From contig CAUJIN010000045.1 of assembly GCA_963205495.1 (NCBI GenBank), positions 1 through 64,000 on the forward strand: 64,000 nt of DNA, in the 5' to 3' direction. The stretch's first letter is position 1, and every line of letters begins with the position of its first letter. Positions 39,582-49,153 of the stretch are shown one piece after another. This DNA is from Pseudomonadota bacterium. Its GTDB lineage: Bacteria; Pseudomonadota; Gammaproteobacteria; Xanthomonadales; Xanthomonadaceae. The position numbers and the translations under genes are program-made. The notes beneath the pieces were generated by a model. That model had not been told where the DNA came from. It saw only the letters and a list, made by a program, of their open reading frames with translations, and ran no database searches.

Positions 39582-40787
39582 TCAGCCCTGCGCTGCGGCC
39601 CGGGCCGGCGTGGCCGCAAACGCCCGTTCCAGTCCGCGTGCGATGTCGAACAAGAGGTCGTTGCCGGCTTCGATGCCCACCGACAGGCGCAGCAGCCCGC
39701 TGCCGATGCCGGCTGCCGCGCGCGCCTCGGCGCTCATCGCCGCGTGCGTCATCGTGGCCGGATGGGCGATGAGGCTTTCCACCCCGCCCAGCGATTCGGC
39801 CAGGGTGAAGTGCGTAAGGCCGTCGAGCAGGGCGCGCACCGCCGCCTCTCCGCCGGCCAGTTCGAAGCTGATCATGGCGCCGAATCCACGCTGCTGGCGC
39901 GAGGCCAGGGCGTGACCCGGGTGGCTGGCAAGGCCGGGATAGTGCACCGCACAGACCTCCGGGTGCGCTTCCAGCAGCTGTGCGACGGAGATCGCGTTTT
40001 CCTGGTGCACGCGCAGGCGTGCGTCCAGCGTGCGCAGGCCGCGCAGGGTCAGGAAGCTGTCGAAGGGCGAGCCGGTGAGGCCCAGCGCGTTGGCCCACCA
40101 GGCGAGCGTTTCGTGGGTTTGCGCATCGGCCGCCACGACCGCGCCGCCCACCACGTCGCTGTGGCCGTTGATGTACTTGGTGGTGGAGTGGACCACCAGA
40201 TCGGCGCCCAGCGCGATCGGGTTCTGCAATGCGGGCGAGAGGAAAGTGTTGTCGGCCACCACGCGCGCCCCGGCGCGGTGCGCGGCCTCGGCCACGAAGC
40301 GGATGTCGGTCAGGCGCAGCAGCGGATTGGACGGGGTTTCGATCCACACCATCGCCGGCGCGCGCGACAGCGCCGTGCCCAGCGCGATCGGATCGCCGAA
40401 ATCCACCGTGTCGAGCACGAACTGGCCCTTTCCCGCGAGCGCGTTGAACAGGCGCCAGGAGCCGCCGTAGCAGTCGTGCGGAACGATGAGGCGGTCGCCG
40501 GGGCGCAGCAGTTGCAACACCAGCGTGACCGCCGCCATGCCGGTGGAAACCACCACGCCGCCGGCACCGCCCTCCAGCTCGGCCAGCGCCTCGCCCAGGA
40601 GGTCGCGGGTCGGATTGCCGCTGCGGGTGTAGTCGTAGGTGCGCTTGTCGTTGAAGCCTGCGAAGCTGAAGTTGGTGGACAGCACGATCGGCGGCACCAC
40701 CGCGCCGTGGGTCTGGTCGGTGTCGATGCCGGCGCGCACTGCGGCGGTGGCGGGCTGGCGTGCGAGGAAGGGCGAGGAGGTGTTCAT
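39582..40787 (-). CDS. metB: Cystathionine gamma-synthase family PLP enzyme
   Basis: The 401-residue pyridoxal-phosphate enzyme joins activated homoserine with cysteine to form cystathionine. Family blocks: 'YDYTRSGNPTRDLLGEALA' (phosphate-binding region), 'STTKYINGHSDVVGGA' with the PLP lysine in TTKY, and the C-terminal 'LIAHPATMTH'. It overlaps metX by four bases (ATGA), so both are made from one riboswitch-controlled transcript. Cystathionine gamma-lyase or O-acylhomoserine sulfhydrylase would look similar; the metX neighbour supports gamma-synthase. Confidence 0.9.
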   Translation of the reverse strand: MNTSSPFLARQPATAAVRAGIDTDQTHGAVVPPIVLSTNFSFAGFNDKRTYDYTRSGNPTRDLLGEALAELEGGAGGVVVSTGMAAVTLVLQLLRPGDRLIVPHDCYGGSWRLFNALAGKGQFVLDTVDFGDPIALGTALSRAPAMVWIETPSNPLLRLTDIRFVAEAAHRAGARVVADNTFLSPALQNPIALGADLVVHSTTKYINGHSDVVGGAVVAADAQTHETLAWWANALGLTGSPFDSFLTLRGLRTLDARLRVHQENAISVAQLLEAHPEVCAVHYPGLASHPGHALASRQQRGFGAMISFELAGGEAAVRALLDGLTHFTLAESLGGVESLIAHPATMTHAAMSAEARAAAGIGSGLLRLSVGIEAGNDLLFDIARGLERAFAATPARAAAQG

Positions 40788-41809
40788 GCGGTCAGGCTCC
40801 GACACAGGGCGGTTTCGAGGAGGGCCGAGATCTGCGCTTCCTCCTTGAGGAAGGCGTCGTGGCCGTAGAGGGAGGAGATGCGGTGCAGCTGGGTGCGGGC
40901 GCGGATGCCTTCGGCCAGGGTGTAGAGGTCGGCCAGCGGCACGATCCGGTCTTCCGCGACCGCGACCAGGTCGGTCGGCACGCGGATCGATTCGGGCGCG
41001 ACGGACTGCAGGTCGATCGACTCGGAAAGGCGCAGGTAGGCGACCGGCGAGAAGCGCGCCACGAAGCGCGGGCCGATGGCGTCGAAGTAGTCCTCCACCG
41101 CAAAGCGCGCGGCGTCCGGGCCGACCTGCGGCGCGGTCCCGAATCGCTGCTCGAATTCGGCTTCGCTGCGGTAGCCGATCACCGCCAGCGAGCGCGCCAG
41201 CGCCAGCGCCTCGCGCACGCCCCCCTCGCTGCGGCCCAGCGCCACGATGCGGCGCTGGACCACGCGCAGCGCCGTCACCTGCGGGTGCGAACGGTGTGCG
41301 CCGCTGATGGCGACGAGGTGCTCCAGGTGTGCGCCGTGGCGGGAGGCGAACTGCAGCCCGACCATGGCGCCGTAGGACGCGCCGATGAAAGCGGCCGCCC
41401 GCGCGATGCCGAGATGGTCGATGACGGCGGCGATGGCGTCGGCCTGGTCGGCCGGATCGATGCAGGCGTCCAGGCAGCCGTCGGCGCCGACCCAGTCGAT
41501 CGCCAGCACGCGATGGCGGCGGGTATCGATGGCGCGGCCGGAGCCGCACTGCGCCTCCCACCAGCCGGCCTCTCCGAAGCGCGCGCTGGAGGCGACGTGG
41601 CGATTGGCGGAAATGCCGCCCTGGACGATGACGACCGCGCCGTCCGCCGAGCCCTGCAGTTCCCAGGCGATGCGCAGCCGGCGGATGCCCGCGTGCCGCA
41701 TCGCCAGCGTGGCGTCCAGAACGCCGCGTTCGGCCGTGAACGAATGCGGGATGGCTGCGTCGGCGCGGGGCGCGGGCGGGAGGGGAAGGGCGGCGCTGAG
41801 ACTCATCAT
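40784..41809 (-). CDS. metX: Homoserine O-acyltransferase (MetX type, likely succinyl)
   Basis: The 341-residue alpha/beta-hydrolase activates homoserine for methionine synthesis. The nucleophile elbow GASYG is in 'AAAFIGASYGAMVGLQFA', the oxyanion strand in 'VVIVQGGISANRHV', and the last catalytic His in 'SSLYGHDAFLKE'. MetX proteins of this shorter form in the order have been described as succinyltransferases; acetyl or succinyl donor cannot be read here. ATG ATG at 41809/41806; GGAG lies 5 bases upstream and is inside a hairpin. The gene is preceded by a SAM-I riboswitch and a sigma-70 promoter. Confidence 0.92.
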   Translation of the reverse strand: MMSLSAALPLPPAPRADAAIPHSFTAERGVLDATLAMRHAGIRRLRIAWELQGSADGAVVIVQGGISANRHVASSARFGEAGWWEAQCGSGRAIDTRRHRVLAIDWVGADGCLDACIDPADQADAIAAVIDHLGIARAAAFIGASYGAMVGLQFASRHGAHLEHLVAISGAHRSHPQVTALRVVQRRIVALGRSEGGVREALALARSLAVIGYRSEAEFEQRFGTAPQVGPDAARFAVEDYFDAIGPRFVARFSPVAYLRLSESIDLQSVAPESIRVPTDLVAVAEDRIVPLADLYTLAEGIRARTQLHRISSLYGHDAFLKEEAQISALLETALCRSLTA

Positions 41810-41810
41810 G

Positions 41811-41860
41811 GTGCTCCGGTGGTGGGCGGATCCCGTCGGAATCCTGCGGTCCGGAAGCAC
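41811..41860 (-). promoter_or_regulatory. Hairpin that masks the metX ribosome-binding site
   Basis: Reading the minus strand, GTGCTTCCGG (41860-41851) can pair with CCGGAGCAC (41819-41811), leaving one bulged T. The second arm contains the GGAG ribosome site, 2-10 bases before the ATG at 41809. No T-run terminator is seen in the leader, so control by ribosome access is likely. Confidence 0.6.
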
Positions 41861-41900
41861 GATGTCGCAGCGGGTGCCCGCTCGAGGGCAATCGGTGCGA

Positions 41901-42012
41901 CCCATCTTCCGGTCGGCGCGGTGCGCCTGCCGCAGGATTTGGCACCGAGTGGCTCGATGGCCACGGGTTGCCCCGGCTTCAAAGGGCCTGCCCCTCCGCC
42001 GGTCTTGATGGG
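41901..42012 (-). ncRNA. SAM-I riboswitch upstream of metX-metB
   Basis: On the minus strand the leader has the SAM-I core: CCCATCAAGACC at the 5' side of P1 (42012-42001), GGCGGAGGG, GCAGGCCC, then TTTGAAGCCGGGGCAACC, GGTGCCAAATCCTGC, and the 3' side GATGGG (41906-41901), which closes P1 with CCCATC. These blocks match the conserved adenine/guanine positions of the SAM-binding aptamer. It lies about 12 bases after the promoter and 91 bases before metX, so high S-adenosylmethionine should turn methionine synthesis down. Confidence 0.93.
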
Positions 42013-42023
42013 ATTTGCGCGGC

Positions 42024-42051
42024 ATTCTACGCGGCAATCTGCTTAAGTCAA
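42024..42051 (-). promoter_or_regulatory. Sigma-70 promoter of metX-metB
   Basis: Reading the minus strand, TTGACT (42051-42046), 16 bases, TAGAAT (42029-42024). The predicted start near 42017 is just ahead of the riboswitch. The promoter is divergent from rnpB. Confidence 0.85.
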
Positions 42052-42135
42052 TCGCTTCATGCCGATGGAGCGATGAATATTTCTCATAAGCCGGAGTTTG
42101 CCCGCGATTGCGGGGTGTGGCGCTAAGATGCGCGC

Positions 42136-42505
42136 TGCGGAGTCGGCCAGACAGTCGCGTGGCACTTCGGTGTCGCGAGGAAAGTCCGGGCTCCACAGGG
42201 CAGGATGCCAGGTAACGCCTGGGCGGCGCGAGCCGACGGAAAGTGCAACAGAGAGCAGACCGCCGATGGCCGCGCGTTCCGGAGACGGGGCGAGCGGATC
42301 AGGCAAGGGTGAAACGGTGCGGCAAGAGCGCACCGCGAGTCCGGCAACGGACCGGCACGGCAAACCCCATCCGGAGCAAGGCCAAATAGGGACCCCATGA
42401 CGCGGCCCGCGTCGGGTCCGGGTAGGCTGCTTGAGCGCATCGGTGACGATGCGCCCAGAGGAATGACTGTCCACGACAGAACCCGGCTTATCGGCCGGCT
42501 CCGCA
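42136..42505 (+). ncRNA. rnpB: RNase P RNA (bacterial type A)
   Basis: The catalytic RNA that matures tRNA 5' ends. P1 is formed by GCGGAGTCGGCC at the start (42137-42148) and GGCCGGCTCCGC at the end (42493-42504). The universal core is visible: GAGGAAAGTCCGGGCTCC near the 5' side, then GGAAAGTGCAACAGAGAGCA, AGGGTGAAACGGTG and finally ACGACAGAACCCGGCTTA. Length is about 370 nt, normal for type A. A TAAGAT -10 box lies at 42124-42129, without a clear -35. A loose T-rich segment (CTTCTTTCTTTG) follows. Confidence 0.97.
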
Positions 42506-42760
42506 CCTTCTTTCTTTGTCCAACCCATCCCCTCGGCGGGCGACCTGTCGGGGGTGGCCCGGCGCAGTCTTGCGCACTTGGCGTCTGTGAGCGCGGTCGC
42601 GGTTCGTTTGCGTCGATCGCAGGCGGAAATTGAAGTAATCCATCACGTTTCAGCAGTAATTTGCTGTATTTAAATATTTTTTGCTCTTGCTGCGGCGACC
42701 CCGGGAAAAAACCTTGCCGCGGCAATCGCTTGCGTGTCCGATCCCCTTCACGGGTTTCGG
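42506..42760. other. Spacer between rnpB and the mraZ promoter
   Basis: No gene is seen. After a T-rich tract that may end rnpB, the stretch holds an AT-rich island (about 42640-42690, TTTAAATATTTTTTG) and a 10-bp imperfect hairpin TTGCTGCGGC/GCCGCGGCAA (42687-42725) without a T run. Confidence 0.5.
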
Positions 42761-42788
42761 TTGACACCACCCCGCAGGATGCTACTGT
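42761..42788 (+). promoter_or_regulatory. Promoter of the mraZ-division cluster
   Basis: TTGACA (42761-42766), a 16-base spacer and TACTGT (42783-42788) form a good sigma-70 promoter. Its -10 overlaps the first of five GTGGG-type repeats that should bind MraZ. The predicted start lies near 42795. Confidence 0.75.
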
Positions 42789-42831
42789 GGAACCTTGTAG
42801 GAATTTCTGGGGTTCCGTGGGTTTTTGTGGG
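42787..42831 (+). promoter_or_regulatory. MraZ box: five 10-bp-spaced GTGGG-type repeats
   Basis: GTGGA (42787), GTAGG (42797), CTGGG (42807), GTGGG (42817) and GTGGG (42827) occur at an exact 10-base period. E. coli MraZ represses its own operon by binding tandem TGGG repeats spaced 5 bases apart. The array runs from the -10 box to the ribosome site, so autorepression by MraZ is expected. Confidence 0.75.
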
Positions 42832-42836
42832 GAAAC

Positions 42837-43283
42837 ATGTTCCAGGGCGAAACCTCCATCACGATCGACGAGAAGGGGCGGCTGGCCATCCCGGTGGCCT
42901 ACCGCGATCTGGTTGCGCGTGACTGCGGCAATCGACTGGTCGTCACCTACAACCCGTGGGAGCGCGGCTCCCTGTGGCTGTACCCGCATGCCGAGTGGGA
43001 GCGGGTGCGCGACGAGGTCAACCGTCTGCCCATGGCCAAGCCCGCGCACCGCCAGCTGCAGCTGAAGCTGGTTGGCGCTGCGACCTTCGTCGAGCTCGAC
43101 GGCAGCAGTCGCATCCTCGTTCCTCCCAGCCACCGCAGCGCCAGCGGCATCGACCGCAGGGCGGTGCTGCTGGGCATGGGATCGAAGTTCGAGCTGTGGA
43201 GCGAGCAGGCCCATCTGGAACAGGTGCAGAAAACCATCGCCGAGCACGAGGTCAGCGAGGCGATGCTGGAGCTGGTGCTGTAG
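42837..43283 (+). CDS. mraZ: Transcriptional regulator MraZ
   Basis: The 148-residue DNA-binding protein has two AbrB/SpoVT-like halves: 'FQGETSITIDEKGRLAIP' and a second 'FVELDGSSRILVPPSHR', each with the conserved Asp-x-x-Gly/Ser-Arg segment. It binds the repeats just upstream and controls the division cluster. ATG 42837 with GGGGAAA upstream is chosen over a TTG at 42825. rsmH starts 3 bases after the stop. Confidence 0.95.
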   Translation: MFQGETSITIDEKGRLAIPVAYRDLVARDCGNRLVVTYNPWERGSLWLYPHAEWERVRDEVNRLPMAKPAHRQLQLKLVGAATFVELDGSSRILVPPSHRSASGIDRRAVLLGMGSKFELWSEQAHLEQVQKTIAEHEVSEAMLELVL

Positions 43284-43286
43284 GGC

Positions 43287-44225
43287 ATGGAGACCGGATC
43301 GGACTACGGCAGTCCCGTCCACGTCCCGGTGCTGTACGCGGAGGCGATCGAGGCCCTCGCGGTGCAGTCCGGGGGGCGGTATCTGGACGGCACGTTCGGG
43401 CGCGGCGGACACGCGCGCGGCGTGCTGGATCGTTTGGGCCCGGAGGGGCGTTTGCTGGTGATGGACAAGGATCCCGAAGCGGTGGCGGTGGCGAAGGCGA
43501 ACTTCGGCGACGACGCGCGCGTGCGGATTTTCCACGGCAGCTTCGCGGCGCTGGCGCAGTGGGAGGAAACCCGGCCCGGACTGGACGGCGTGCTGTTCGA
43601 CCTGGGCGTGTCCTCGCCGCAGATCGACCAGGCGCGGCGCGGCTTCAGCTTCCAGCAGGAGGGGCCGCTGGACATGCGCATGGACCCGGGCGCGGGCGAA
43701 AGCGCGGCCGATTTCCTCGCGCGGGCCGACGAGGCGCAGATCGCCGAGGTGATCTGGCGCTATGGCGAGGAGCGCCACAGCCGCCGCATCGCGCGCGCCA
43801 TCGTCGCGCGCCGCGCACAGGCTGCGCTCGCCACGACGACGCAGTTGGCCGAACTCGTGGCCGCCACGATCGGCCGCCGCGAGCCGGGCAAGCATCCGGC
43901 CACCCGCACCTTTCAGGCACTGCGCATCCACGTCAACCGCGAGCTGGAAGACCTCGAACGGGGGCTGGATGCGGCGCTGGAGCGGCTGCGCCCTGGCGGG
44001 CGGCTGGCGGTCATCAGCTTCCACTCGCTGGAAGACCGGATCGTCAAACAGTTCATCACCAGCCGCGCCCGCCCGCCCGCCGCGAACCGGCGTCTGCCGG
44101 CGGTGGAGGGTTTTTCCGCGACGCTGCGCGCCGTGGGTTCGGCGATCCGCGCGACGGCGGAGGAGTGCGTCGACAACGTGCGCGCGCGCAGCGCGGTGCT
44201 GCGCGTGGCGGAGAAGCCGGCATGA
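43287..44225 (+). CDS. rsmH: 16S rRNA (cytosine-1402-N4)-methyltransferase
   Basis: The 312-residue enzyme (MraW) methylates C1402 in the ribosomal decoding centre. Blocks: '[20 protein letters not shown]' (S-adenosylmethionine site, about 31-50), '[14 protein letters not shown]' and the C-terminal '[10 protein letters not shown]'. It overlaps ftsL by four bases (ATGA). Second gene of the division cluster. Confidence 0.96.
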   Translation: METGSDYGSPVHVPVLYAEAIEALAVQSGGRYLDGTFGRGGHARGVLDRLGPEGRLLVMDKDPEAVAVAKANFGDDARVRIFHGSFAALAQWEETRPGLDGVLFDLGVSSPQIDQARRGFSFQQEGPLDMRMDPGAGESAADFLARADEAQIAEVIWRYGEERHSRRIARAIVARRAQAALATTTQLAELVAATIGRREPGKHPATRTFQALRIHVNRELEDLERGLDAALERLRPGGRLAVISFHSLEDRIVKQFITSRARPPAANRRLPAVEGFSATLRAVGSAIRATAEECVDNVRARSAVLRVAEKPA

Positions 44226-44491
44226 GCGTGCGCTGGCTGCTGCTCTCGATGCTGACCCTGCTTGCGATCGCCAGCGCCATCGGCGTGGTGCAGAGCCGCC
44301 AGCAGCATCGTGACGCCTTTGCGCAGCTCTCGCGTCTGGAGAAGGCGCGCGACGAGCTCAACATCGAATTCGACCGCCTGCAGCTGGAGATCGCCACCCT
44401 GGGCGATGCCGGTCGCATCCAGGAACAGGCCGCCAATCGGTTGCAGATGCGCGCTCCCGTGGCTGCCGACGTCGTGGTGGTGGTGCCATGA
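44222..44491 (+). CDS. ftsL: Cell division protein FtsL
   Basis: The 89-residue bitopic protein has one membrane helix (about 4-22) and a periplasmic coiled coil (about 28-70) containing '[18 protein letters not shown]'. FtsL links FtsB/FtsQ to FtsW/FtsI at the septum. It is short compared with E. coli (121 residues), lacking most of the cytoplasmic tail. It overlaps rsmH and ftsI by four bases each. Assigned by position and architecture, as FtsL sequence is poorly conserved. Confidence 0.88.
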   Translation: MSVRWLLLSMLTLLAIASAIGVVQSRQQHRDAFAQLSRLEKARDELNIEFDRLQLEIATLGDAGRIQEQAANRLQMRAPVAADVVVVVP

Positions 44492-46314
44492 GCCGGTCTC
44501 CGGGTTCGCGCTCCCGCCAGCCCGACGCGCAGCGCCTGCGGGCGCGGTCGGTCGACACCCGCGCCCGCCTGAAGCTGGTGGCGGCGCTGCTGGGGCTGGG
44601 CTGCGCTTCGCTGGTGGCGCGCGCCGTGGACCTGCAGCTTTTGCACAACGAGTTCTATCAGCGCGAAGGCAACGCGCGTTTCCAGCGCGATGTGCCGATC
44701 GCCGCTTCGCGCGGCATGATCACCGACCGCAACGGCGAGCCGCTGGCCATTTCCAGCCCGGTCGAATCGATCTGGGCCAGCCCGCGGGTGCTGCTGCAGC
44801 ACCCCGAGCAGGTGCCGGTGCTGGCGCGGGCGCTGGGCGTGACGCCAGAGGCGCTCGACGCGCGCCTGCTGCCTCGCGCCGAGCGCGACTTCGTCTGGCT
44901 GCGCCGCCACCTCACTCCCGACGATGCCCAGGCCATCGAGGCGCTGAAGATTCCCGGGGTCGGTTCGCAGCGCGAGTTTCGCCGCTTCTATCCCTTGGGC
45001 GAGGCGGCCGCGCACATCCTGGGTTTCACCAACATCGACGATCGCGGCCAGGAAGGCCTGGAGCTGGCCTACGACAGCTGGCTCACGGGAACCCCGGGCG
45101 TGCGGCGCGTGATTCGCGACGCTGCGGGGCGACAGATCGCCGGCGTGGACCTGATCCGTGCGGCCGAACCGGGCCATACGCTGGCCCTGTCCATCGACCG
45201 TCGTCTGCAGCATCTGGCCTACCGCGAATTGCAGAAGGCCCTGACCGAGAATCAGGCCGATGCGGGATCGGTCGTGGTGCTGGATGTGGCCTCCGGGGAG
45301 GTGCTGGCGATGGCCAACCTGCCCAGCTACAACCCCAATGCGCGCGAAGGCTCGCGCGCCGACGAGCGCCGCAATCGCGCCGTGACCGACCTGATCGAAC
45401 CCGGTTCGACCTTCAAGCCCTTCATCGTGGCCGCTGCGCTGGAAACGGGCAAGGTCACGCCGGACACGAAGATCGAGACCTGGCCCGGCACGATGCAGGT
45501 GGCCGGCCACACGGTGCGCGACGTGCGCAACTTCGGGACGCTGACGACCACGGGACTGCTGACCAAGTCGAGCAACGTGGCGGCGGTCAAGCTCGCGCTC
45601 GACATGCCGACCGAGCACATCCACGACGTGTTGCGCCGCTTCGGATTCGGACAGGCGACCGGCATCGGCTTTCCCGGCGAGGCGAGCGGCGTTCTGCGCG
45701 AGCCACGCAGCTGGGGCACGCTGCCCAAGGCCACCATCGCTTTCGGCTACGGCATTTCGGTCACGCCGCTGCAGCTGGCGCAGGCCTACGCGGCGCTGGG
45801 CAACGGGGGGCATCTGATGTCACCGAGCTTCCTCAGGGATCCCCGGACGGAAGGCCGCGATGTCATCGATCCGGGCATCGCGCGCCAGCTCACCGACATG
45901 CTGGTGACCGTCACCGGACCGGAAGGCACCGCCCGCCGCGCCGCCATCAGTGGGTATCTGGTGGCTGGAAAGAGCGGAACCTCGCGCAAGGCGGGCGCAG
46001 GTGGTTACGACCGGCGCTACGTCAGCCTGTTCGCCGGACTGGTCCCGGCCACCCAACCGCGCTTTGCCGTGGTGGTCATGGTCGATGATCCCAAGTCACG
46101 GGATGCGGCAGGCAACCTGGTCTACTACGGCGGTGCGGTGGCGGCTCCGGTGTTCCAGAGCGTCATGGGCGGCGCGATGCGCCTGCTGGACGTGGTGCCC
46201 GATGATATCCAGGCGCTGTACGCGGCAAGCGCGCCGATGCGTGCGCCGAGCACCGCGGGCACGCTGCCGCCGGAGGCCGAATCGGTGCCCGGGCTGTTCG
46301 AGGCCACGCCGTGA
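44488..46314 (+). CDS. ftsI: Peptidoglycan DD-transpeptidase FtsI (PBP3)
   Basis: The 608-residue septal transpeptidase has an N-terminal membrane helix (about 30-50), a PBP dimerisation domain (about 70-230) and a transpeptidase domain with the three penicillin-binding motifs: active-site SxxK in GSTFKPF (Ser about 309), SSN in KSSNVAAVK (about 362-364) and KSGT in '[12 protein letters not shown]' (about 494-497). It cross-links new septal wall with FtsW. It overlaps ftsL and murE by four bases. Confidence 0.96.
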   Translation: MSRSPGSRSRQPDAQRLRARSVDTRARLKLVAALLGLGCASLVARAVDLQLLHNEFYQREGNARFQRDVPIAASRGMITDRNGEPLAISSPVESIWASPRVLLQHPEQVPVLARALGVTPEALDARLLPRAERDFVWLRRHLTPDDAQAIEALKIPGVGSQREFRRFYPLGEAAAHILGFTNIDDRGQEGLELAYDSWLTGTPGVRRVIRDAAGRQIAGVDLIRAAEPGHTLALSIDRRLQHLAYRELQKALTENQADAGSVVVLDVASGEVLAMANLPSYNPNAREGSRADERRNRAVTDLIEPGSTFKPFIVAAALETGKVTPDTKIETWPGTMQVAGHTVRDVRNFGTLTTTGLLTKSSNVAAVKLALDMPTEHIHDVLRRFGFGQATGIGFPGEASGVLREPRSWGTLPKATIAFGYGISVTPLQLAQAYAALGNGGHLMSPSFLRDPRTEGRDVIDPGIARQLTDMLVTVTGPEGTARRAAISGYLVAGKSGTSRKAGAGGYDRRYVSLFAGLVPATQPRFAVVVMVDDPKSRDAAGNLVYYGGAVAAPVFQSVMGGAMRLLDVVPDDIQALYAASAPMRAPSTAGTLPPEAESVPGLFEATP

Positions 46315-47774
46315 CGCCGCGCCTGGACCAGCTCTTCGAAGACGCGCCCGGCTTGCCGCCGATGGCGCTGGCCGGAATCACCCTGGACAGCCGCCGGGTC
46401 CATTCCGGCGACCTGTTCGTGGCGCTGTCCGGATCGCGCGGGCATGGTCTGGACTTTGCGGAAGACGCGGTCCGGCGCGGCGCGGCGGCGATCGTCTACG
46501 AGCCCCCGATTCCCGACGGCGTGATTCCCGGTCCGAAGGCATTTGCAGTTCCCGCGTTGCGCGCCCGCCTGGGCGCGGTCGCGGACCGCTGGAACGAGGC
46601 GCCGTCCGCGGCGCTGCGCGTGATCGGCGTGACCGGCACCAACGGCAAGACCTCCACCGTGCAGCTCCTGGCGCAGGCGCTGACGCGGGCCGGCCGCCGC
46701 GCCGGCAGCATCGGCACGCTGGGCGCGGGGCTGCACGGGCAGTTGAAGGAAGGCGAGCGCACCACGCCCGACGTCCTCGCGGTGCACGCGACGCTGGCGC
46801 AGCTGCGGCGCGCCGGGGCCGAGGACGTGGCCATGGAGGTGTCCTCGCACGCGCTCGAACAGGGCCGCGTGGACGCGGTGCGCTTTCGCGTGGCGGTGTT
46901 CACCAACCTGACGCGCGACCACCTCGACTACCACGGCACGATGGCGGCCTATGGCGCGGCCAAGGCGCGGCTGTTCGACTGGCCCACGCTGGACGCGGCC
47001 GTGGTCAACCTCGACGGCCCGTTCGGCGCCGCGCTGTTCGCGCGCCTGCCCGCGGGGCTGCGCGCCATTGGTGTCAGTCGGCAGGGCGCATCGGGCGCGT
47101 GGCTGCGCGCCGAGTCGCTGGTGCTGGGTGCCGCCGGTCTGCAATTCGACCTGTGCGTGGACGGCGAACGCCGCCGCGTGTCCAGCCGGCTGCTGGGGCG
47201 TTTCAACGTCGACAATCTGCTGGCCGTGGCCGGCGTGCTGCTGGCCTGCGGATGGACGCTGCCGCAGATGGCCGAAACGCTGGAGCGGCTCGAATCGGTG
47301 CCCGGCCGCATGACCCGATTGGGCGGTGAGCAGGGCCGGCCGCTGGTGGTGGTGGACTACGCCCACACGCCCGATGCTCTGGAACAGGCGCTGTCCAGCC
47401 TGCGCGAGCACGCCGCCGGCCGGCTGCTGTGCGTGTTCGGCTGCGGCGGCGAGCGCGACACCGGCAAGCGGCCGCAGATGGCCGCCATCGCCGAGCGCCT
47501 GGCCGATCGCGTGATCGTGACCGACGACAACCCGCGCGGCGAAGACGGCGATGCGATCGTCGCCGGCATCCGCGCCGGCTTCGTGCGCCCGGAGGAGGTC
47601 ATCGTCGAGCGCGATCGCGCGCGCGCCATCGCGCAGGCCGTCGGGATGGCCGGTCCGGGCGACGTCGTGCTGATCGCGGGCAAGGGACACGAACCGTATC
47701 AGGAAGTTTCCGGCGTGAAGCACCCCTTCGACGATCGCCGCGTCGCCTTGCAGGTGCTGGAGGCTCGTCCATGA
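46311..47774 (+). CDS. murE: UDP-MurNAc-tripeptide synthetase (meso-DAP adding)
   Basis: The 487-residue Mur ligase adds the third amino acid to the peptidoglycan precursor. P-loop [10 protein letters not shown] (about 106-115) and the DNPRGED motif (about 405-411) are visible; DNPR is specific for meso-diaminopimelate, so the wall is of the Gram-negative type. It overlaps ftsI and murF by four bases. Confidence 0.96.
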   Translation: MTPRLDQLFEDAPGLPPMALAGITLDSRRVHSGDLFVALSGSRGHGLDFAEDAVRRGAAAIVYEPPIPDGVIPGPKAFAVPALRARLGAVADRWNEAPSAALRVIGVTGTNGKTSTVQLLAQALTRAGRRAGSIGTLGAGLHGQLKEGERTTPDVLAVHATLAQLRRAGAEDVAMEVSSHALEQGRVDAVRFRVAVFTNLTRDHLDYHGTMAAYGAAKARLFDWPTLDAAVVNLDGPFGAALFARLPAGLRAIGVSRQGASGAWLRAESLVLGAAGLQFDLCVDGERRRVSSRLLGRFNVDNLLAVAGVLLACGWTLPQMAETLERLESVPGRMTRLGGEQGRPLVVVDYAHTPDALEQALSSLREHAAGRLLCVFGCGGERDTGKRPQMAAIAERLADRVIVTDDNPRGEDGDAIVAGIRAGFVRPEEVIVERDRARAIAQAVGMAGPGDVVLIAGKGHEPYQEVSGVKHPFDDRRVALQVLEARP

Positions 47775-49153
47775 GGCCGCTGTCGCTCTCGCAGATCGCC
47801 GGCTGGTGCCTCGCGCGTCTGGTCGGGGACGATTCGGTGGTCCACGCCGTCGGCGTGGACACACGCACGCTTGCGCCCGGTTCGCTGTATGTCGCGCTGC
47901 GCGGCGAGAACCACGACGGCCACGACTTCTGCACTCAGGCTCGCGCCGGTGGCGCACAGGCGCTGCTGGTCGAGCGCGCCGTGGACGTGCCGCTGCCGCA
48001 GCTGGTCTGCGCCGACACGCTGGTCGCGCTGGGGAAGATCGCCGCGCACCTGGCACAGGAGCGCCGCACGCGCCTGATCGCCATCACCGGCAGCAACGGC
48101 AAGACCACGACCCGCACCCTGACCCGCGCCCTGCTCGAGCAGATCGATCCGCAGGTCTGGTCCAACGCCGGCAACCGCAATAACGAAGTCGGCCTGCCGC
48201 TCGCGGTGATCGACCAGCCCGAGGACGCGCGTCTTGCGGTCTACGAGATGGGCGCCGGCGCGCCGGGCGACATCGCCTACCTCGCGGCCATCGCGCGCCC
48301 GTCCATCGCGCTGGTGACCAATGTGGCGCCGGCGCATCTGGATCGCATGGGCAGCCTGCTCGGAATCGCCGAGGCCAAGGCCGCGATCTACGACGCCTTG
48401 CCGCAGGACGGCGTTGCCGTGATCAATGCAGATGACGCGTTCGCGCCCTGGTTCGGCGAGCGCGTCGGGCGTCGCAGCGTCCTCACGTTCGGCCTGGACG
48501 CCAGCGCGCAGGTTCGCGCCACCGATCTCCTGCCGCACGAGGGCGGCACCCGTTTCACCCTGCACAGCCCCTGGGGCCGCGCCGAGGCCGAGGTGCCGCT
48601 TCCCGGTCGGCACCAGGTCGGCAATGCGCTGGCTGCGGCCAGTCTGGCGATGAGCGCCGGCGTGCCGCTCGAAGCGGTGGCGCGCGGCCTGGCCGAGGCG
48701 CGCGGCGTCCCCGGTCGCCTGCAGGCGCTGCGGCTGACGGACGGCACCGTGGTGCTGGACGACAGCTACAACGCCAATCCCGGCTCGGTGGCGGCCGCGA
48801 TCGATGCACTCGTGGCGCAGGCGCGCCGCAGCGGCGCGCCTGCCTGGCTGGTGCTGGGCGACATGCGCGAGCTGGGGCCGGGGGGCGCGGTGCTGCACGC
48901 CGAAGTCGGCCAGCGCGCGCGCGAAGCCGGCGTGGCGCGGCTGCTCACCGTGGGCGAACTGAGCCGCTACGCGGCGCAGGCCTTCGGGCCGGGTGGCGAG
49001 CATTTCGCGGACCAGTCCGCGCTGCTGGAGCGCCTGAATTCCCGCGCCGACGGGCCGCTGATCCTGGTCAAGGGCTCGCGCGGCAGCCGCATGGATCGGG
49101 TCGTGGCGGCGCTGGCGGGACGGGGCGAGGAGGGCGACAACCATGCTGCTTGA
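47771..49153 (+). CDS. murF: UDP-MurNAc-pentapeptide synthetase
   Basis: The 460-residue Mur ligase adds D-Ala-D-Ala. P-loop '[18 protein letters not shown]' (about 104-121), central '[13 protein letters not shown]' and C-terminal '[18 protein letters not shown]' are typical. It starts inside the murE stop (ATGA) and overlaps mraY by 11 bases. Confidence 0.96.
   Translation: MRPLSLSQIAGWCLARLVGDDSVVHAVGVDTRTLAPGSLYVALRGENHDGHDFCTQARAGGAQALLVERAVDVPLPQLVCADTLVALGKIAAHLAQERRTRLIAITGSNGKTTTRTLTRALLEQIDPQVWSNAGNRNNEVGLPLAVIDQPEDARLAVYEMGAGAPGDIAYLAAIARPSIALVTNVAPAHLDRMGSLLGIAEAKAAIYDALPQDGVAVINADDAFAPWFGERVGRRSVLTFGLDASAQVRATDLLPHEGGTRFTLHSPWGRAEAEVPLPGRHQVGNALAAASLAMSAGVPLEAVARGLAEARGVPGRLQALRLTDGTVVLDDSYNANPGSVAAAIDALVAQARRSGAPAWLVLGDMRELGPGGAVLHAEVGQRAREAGVARLLTVGELSRYAAQAFGPGGEHFADQSALLERLNSRADGPLILVKGSRGSRMDRVVAALAGRGEEGDNHAA

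Noticed and set aside
42687..42725. Terminator between rnpB and mraZ
   Set aside because: The hairpin is imperfect, has a 19-base loop and no T run.
46125..48056. Long minus-strand reading frames (for example opposite murE, lpxC and secA)
   Set aside because: They are antisense to well-supported genes and come from high GC content at third codon positions; their translations are low-complexity and match no family.
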